The position numbers were made by a program, and so were the translations under genes. This document shows, one piece after another, positions 5,047-7,816 of a DNA stretch of 7,816 nucleotides (its first letter is position 1; every line of letters starts with the position of its first letter). The stretch is taken from assembly GCA_945871415.1 (NCBI GenBank), contig CAMBWG010000089.1:1-7816 (forward strand), given 5' to 3'. The notes below the pieces were generated by a model, which searched no databases, was not told the origin of the DNA, and saw only the letters and a program-made list of their open reading frames with translations. The stretch comes from an uncultured Desulfovibrio sp. (GTDB lineage: Bacteria > Desulfobacterota > Desulfovibrionia > Desulfovibrionales > Desulfovibrionaceae).

Positions 5047-6309
5047 ATGCTGAAAGATGCCCTGCGCCATAGCCTGCGGCTGTTTGCCGAATCTGACGAA
5101 ACTCCGGCCTGGCTGGACTGCATCGCCATCGAGGATGGAGACGATGCCGTGCGCGTGGTGTTTCCCCATGCCTACTTCGGCGCCTATTTCGCCCCTTACC
5201 GCGAACGCTTTGAACAGGCCCTGCGCCATGCGCTTGCGCGTACGCCTCTGCGTATACGTTATGACGTCCGTCTTCCGGGCAGACGCCCGCCGCGCAGGCT
5301 TATCGCCGCGGTATCGACGGAAGCCATTCCCGCCGGAAACACGGCACAGGATTTCGAGTCGTTTCTGCATAATGACAAAAATGCCTTTGCCGTCGCCGGC
5401 GCGCGTCTCATGCTGCACGCCGACACGGCCCCGCCGCTGCTTGTTCTGTACGGAGAATCGGGAACCGGAAAAAGCCATCTGCTGCATGCCCTGCACCAAC
5501 GGCTGGCTGCTTCGGAAACCCGGGTTGCCGCGTTCAGCCTTGCCCGGCAGGGGCATGTCCGCTTTCCCTGGGAAGACGCTCCGGAAGCGTTCTGGCAAGG
5601 ATGCGACGTGCTGTTGCTCGACGATCTGCACGACATTCTGGACAACGAACAACGCTGCCGCGCCCTGACAGCCGGTATGGATATTGCCGCCAGGACGGGA
5701 AAACGCCTGGCCCTGGCCCTGACGGGCTCGCTGCGGCGTCTGGAGGCCGCTCCCCCCGAACTGCGGACCCGTCTGGAAGCGGGGCTGCTGCTCGAACTGC
5801 TGCCCCCCGATGCGGATGTGCGTCTGCGCTATGTGCAGCGGCAATGTCGGGAATGGCGCCTGCCCCTGTCGGCGCCGGCCATGATGCGTATTGCCGGCGA
5901 GTGTGCTCACATCCGCCGCCTTCAGGGGATACTCTGCCGGCTGCGTACGTTAAGCCGCCTGCGGGAACAGCCGCCGACGGAACAGGATGTGGAAAGGCTG
6001 CTGCGCGGCGCAACTCCCCGGCGTCAGGATTACAGGGATATCATGGAGACCGTGGCCCGACAGTACGGACTGCATGCCGACGATCTCGCAAGTGACAAAC
6101 GCCATCCCCGTCTGGTGCTGGCCCGGCAGATAGCCATGTATGTCTGCCGCCGGAATCTCGGGCTTTCCTACCCCGAACTGGGGCGGGCCTTTGGCGGAAG
6201 GGATCATAGCACGGTTATTCATGCCGTTAAAAAGATTGAAAAAATGCTCGTTAATGACAAAAACGTTCATAATCTCGTTGCGAGCGTTGCAGCAAAGGTC
6301 GAAAAGTGA
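5047..6309 (+). CDS. dnaA: Chromosomal replication initiator protein DnaA
   Basis: This is a 420-residue DnaA, shorter than the roughly 450–470 usual in the family. It has a domain I-like N-terminus (1–75), almost no domain II linker, an AAA+ core (about 100–305) and DNA-binding domain IV (about 325–420). Visible motifs are Walker A GESGTGKS (136–143), Walker B VLLLDD (188–193), the box VII arginine finger at Arg242 (TRLEAGL), sensor 2 at Arg290 (HIRRLQG) and the DnaA signature FGGRDHSTVIHA (382–393). The protein binds DnaA boxes and opens the origin when ATP-bound. Between Walker A and B the spacing is about seven residues shorter than in E. coli DnaA, and the initiator-specific segment is hard to align. 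The ATG at 5047 gives the family N-terminus; an in-frame ATG at 5020 would add nine residues. Neither has a strong ribosome binding site. dnaN follows after 144 bases. Confidence 0.93.
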   Translation: MLKDALRHSLRLFAESDETPAWLDCIAIEDGDDAVRVVFPHAYFGAYFAPYRERFEQALRHALARTPLRIRYDVRLPGRRPPRRLIAAVSTEAIPAGNTAQDFESFLHNDKNAFAVAGARLMLHADTAPPLLVLYGESGTGKSHLLHALHQRLAASETRVAAFSLARQGHVRFPWEDAPEAFWQGCDVLLLDDLHDILDNEQRCRALTAGMDIAARTGKRLALALTGSLRRLEAAPPELRTRLEAGLLLELLPPDADVRLRYVQRQCREWRLPLSAPAMMRIAGECAHIRRLQGILCRLRTLSRLREQPPTEQDVERLLRGATPRRQDYRDIMETVARQYGLHADDLASDKRHPRLVLARQIAMYVCRRNLGLSYPELGRAFGGRDHSTVIHAVKKIEKMLVNDKNVHNLVASVAAKVEK

Positions 6310-6453
6310 CACTCCCCGATGACGCACACGGCATCCTGTAAGAAACATTCCCCGGCCGTTTCTGAAAAAGTCGATGAAATATGCAGCGAAAACAGCATGT
6401 TGCTTAAGTTAGCGACATAGCTTCAGCCCTCAATAACAATAAGGAAAAAATAT
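6310..6453 (+). promoter_or_regulatory. dnaA–dnaN spacer with an imperfect dyad
   Basis: This 144-base spacer contains no coding sequence. A stem AGAAAC/GTTTCT (6341–6346, 6358–6363) has an 11-base loop. An imperfect dyad (6398–6417) has a TGT-GCT half and an AGC-ACA half. No convincing promoter or DnaA box was found, so dnaN may be transcribed from dnaA, from an atypical promoter here, or both. The end of the spacer carries the dnaN ribosome binding site, AAGGA (6441–6445), eight bases from the start. Confidence 0.35.
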
Positions 6454-7608
6454 ATGAAATTTGCAGTAAATAAAGAGCATATCATCGAAGGTCTGCAAAA
6501 GGCGGCAGCCATCATACCCAGCAAGGCCGGAGCTGCGTATCTGCGTTCCATCTGGCTCAAGGCGGAAGGCGATCGCCTTGCCGTCATGAGCACCGACGCC
6601 AACATCGAATTTACCGGACGCTATCCGGCGGAGATCAGCGAGGGCGGTCTTATCGGCGTTCAGGGACGCGCCTTTGTGGATCTTGTGCGTCAGCTTCCTT
6701 CAGGCGTGCTGCATTTTTCGCTGGATGAGAATTCCGGTAATCTTCTGCTGGAACAGGGGCGACGCTCTTACAAACTGCCTGTGAGCGGCTCTGAATGGTT
6801 CCAGAATTTTTCCGAATTTCCTTCCGAGAATGCCGTCACCTGGTCCGGCGATTTTTTGCAGGACATTCTGGATCGCGTGGTGTTCTGCATCAGCGACGAC
6901 GATACCATGGATGCCATTGCCTGCCTGTATCTGAAGCCCACGGCCGAAGGGCGCATTGATGTCTGCGGTCTGAACGGGCATCAGTTCGCGCTGGTTTCCT
7001 TTGTACATGACGAGCTGGCCGCGCGTCTGCCGCAGGAAGGGGTGCTGGTGCAGAAGAAGTACCTTCAGGATCTGAAGAAGTGGCTCGGCGTGGACGAGAT
7101 CGAGCTGAATCTTACCGACAAGCGGATCTATCTGCGCACCATCAACGGCGATGAAAGTCTGAGTCTGCCGCGCGCCGGGCACGAGTATCCCGATTACAAT
7201 GTCTTTCTTGACAAGCTCGGCGGCGACGGCGTGAGCACGCTGCTGGTGAACCGCAAGGAGGCCATGGAAGCGCTGGGGCGTATCCAGATTTTCAACACCG
7301 AAAGCGATCGCTGCGCCTATCTGGATCTTGGCGATGCCGAGGCCCGCATCACCGCTCAGGGACAGGATGTCGGTTCGGCCTGCGAAAATCTGGAAGTAAC
7401 CTTCCAGGGAGATGTGCGCCGCATTGCCTTCCCGACGCGCAACCTGATGGATGTGCTCGGGCATTTCTCGTCCGCGCAGGTGCAGATGATCATGACGGGC
7501 GCGGAGGGGCCCTGCGGTATCCGCGGTACGGAAGACCCCGATTACACCGTCATCATCATGCCCATGAAAATTTCCGAAACCACCTATTATAGCGAGGAAG
7601 ACGTCTAA
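6454..7608 (+). CDS. dnaN: DNA polymerase III beta subunit (sliding clamp)
   Basis: This is the 384-residue sliding clamp, which forms a ring dimer around DNA and tethers polymerase III and other repair and replication proteins. It starts [15 protein letters not shown], like other DnaN. The three repeated clamp domains fall at about 1–120, 128–250 and 253–375. Landmarks are STDANIEF (46–53, family T-D-E/L motif), [10 protein letters not shown] in domain 2 (family T-D-G-H-R-L-A motif, here with Asn and Gln), and VIIMPMKI near residue 373, the conserved C-terminal end that forms part of the peptide-binding cleft. About 10 residues ([11 protein letters not shown] region) extend beyond this usual end. 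The start is well supported by AAGGA eight bases upstream. Its TAA overlaps the gyrB ATG by one base, indicating co-transcription and possibly coupled translation. Confidence 0.95.
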   Translation: MKFAVNKEHIIEGLQKAAAIIPSKAGAAYLRSIWLKAEGDRLAVMSTDANIEFTGRYPAEISEGGLIGVQGRAFVDLVRQLPSGVLHFSLDENSGNLLLEQGRRSYKLPVSGSEWFQNFSEFPSENAVTWSGDFLQDILDRVVFCISDDDTMDAIACLYLKPTAEGRIDVCGLNGHQFALVSFVHDELAARLPQEGVLVQKKYLQDLKKWLGVDEIELNLTDKRIYLRTINGDESLSLPRAGHEYPDYNVFLDKLGGDGVSTLLVNRKEAMEALGRIQIFNTESDRCAYLDLGDAEARITAQGQDVGSACENLEVTFQGDVRRIAFPTRNLMDVLGHFSSAQVQMIMTGAEGPCGIRGTEDPDYTVIIMPMKISETTYYSEEDV

Positions 7609-7816
7609 TGGCTCCTGAAAGCAGCGGAAGCTATACCGCCTCGTCCATCACCATTCTGGAGGGCCTTGCGGCCGTGCGCAAGCGCCCGGCCATGTATATT
7701 GGTTCGACGGATGTGCGCGGCCTCCATCACCTGGTGTACGAGGTGGTGGACAACTCCATTGACGAAGCCATGGCGGGCTTCTGTTCGCATATCGTCGTCA
7801 CCCTGCACGCCGACAA
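7608..7816 (+). CDS. gyrB: DNA gyrase subunit B, N-terminal part (cut by window end)
   Basis: Sixty-nine codons of GyrB are visible. The start ATG at 7608 overlaps the dnaN stop as TAATG and is preceded by GAGGAAG (7594–7600). The protein reads on through [20 protein letters not shown], then [20 protein letters not shown]. That is the GHKL ATPase start, with the [10 protein letters not shown] motif holding the magnesium-binding Asn. GyrB supplies ATP hydrolysis for negative supercoiling by gyrase with GyrA. gyrA commonly follows in such operons but lies outside the window. The ParE alternative is unlikely given the dnaA–dnaN context. Confidence 0.95.
   Translation, partial: MAPESSGSYTASSITILEGLAAVRKRPAMYIGSTDVRGLHHLVYEVVDNSIDEAMAGFCSHIVVTLHAD

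Noticed and set aside
4927..5910. Open frame of 327 codons opposite dnaA
   Set aside because: dnaA has all its motifs on the plus strand; the antisense frame is a GC-driven shadow.
6669..6678. TGTGGAT word inside dnaN as a DnaA box
   Set aside because: It matches at seven of nine positions, lies in coding sequence and has no companions nearby; expected by chance.

Overview
The window holds the start of a chromosomal replication operon, dnaA–dnaN–gyrB, read rightward, with three unrelated genes and unusually long, structured intergenic DNA on its left. The likely source is a member of the Desulfovibrionaceae. The grounds are the gene order, a short and diverged DnaA, an envelope peptidase of the OapA/Csd3 type, a DUF4405-type membrane protein, and moderately high GC coding DNA with AT-rich intergenic stretches. 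The family is inferred from protein character only; genus cannot be fixed.

Layout from left to right. 1–413 has no convincing gene but holds a perfect 18-bp inverted repeat (198–236), one copy of a dispersed repeat (240–350) and a hairpin at the 3' side of the next gene. 414–1088 (minus) is a small membrane protein with a DUF4405-like haem-binding pattern. 1089–1732 holds its strong-looking minus-strand promoter, which has operator-like dyads, then an AT-rich stretch, a second repeat copy and a candidate promoter for the next gene. 1733–2908 (plus) is an MFS transporter of the fosmidomycin-resistance (Fsr) type. 2909–3344 lies between converging genes and holds a long hairpin, the third repeat copy and a shared terminator-like hairpin. 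3345–4787 (minus) is a secreted or membrane-anchored M23 peptidase. 4788–5046 is the divergent promoter region between that peptidase and dnaA. 5047–6309 is dnaA, 6454–7608 dnaN and 7608 onward the first 69 codons of gyrB, whose ATG overlaps the dnaN stop.

How the genes relate: DnaA opens the origin, DnaN is the sliding clamp and GyrB relieves the supercoils of replication, so these three form the usual co-ordinated block. The peptidase acts in cell-wall growth. The transporter and DUF4405 protein appear to be independent single-gene units, each with its own promoter and hairpin.

The core genes are ordinary in identity. The less ordinary material is (1) a roughly 100–140 bp diverged repeat present three times in the same orientation, (2) a near-consensus promoter whose -10 sits inside an inverted repeat, (3) a DnaA with no evident domain II and a degenerate initiator-specific segment, with no good DnaA box beside it, and (4) an M23 peptidase with HLD in place of the usual HxH. 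No CRISPR array, tRNA, rRNA, insertion sequence or defence system was seen.
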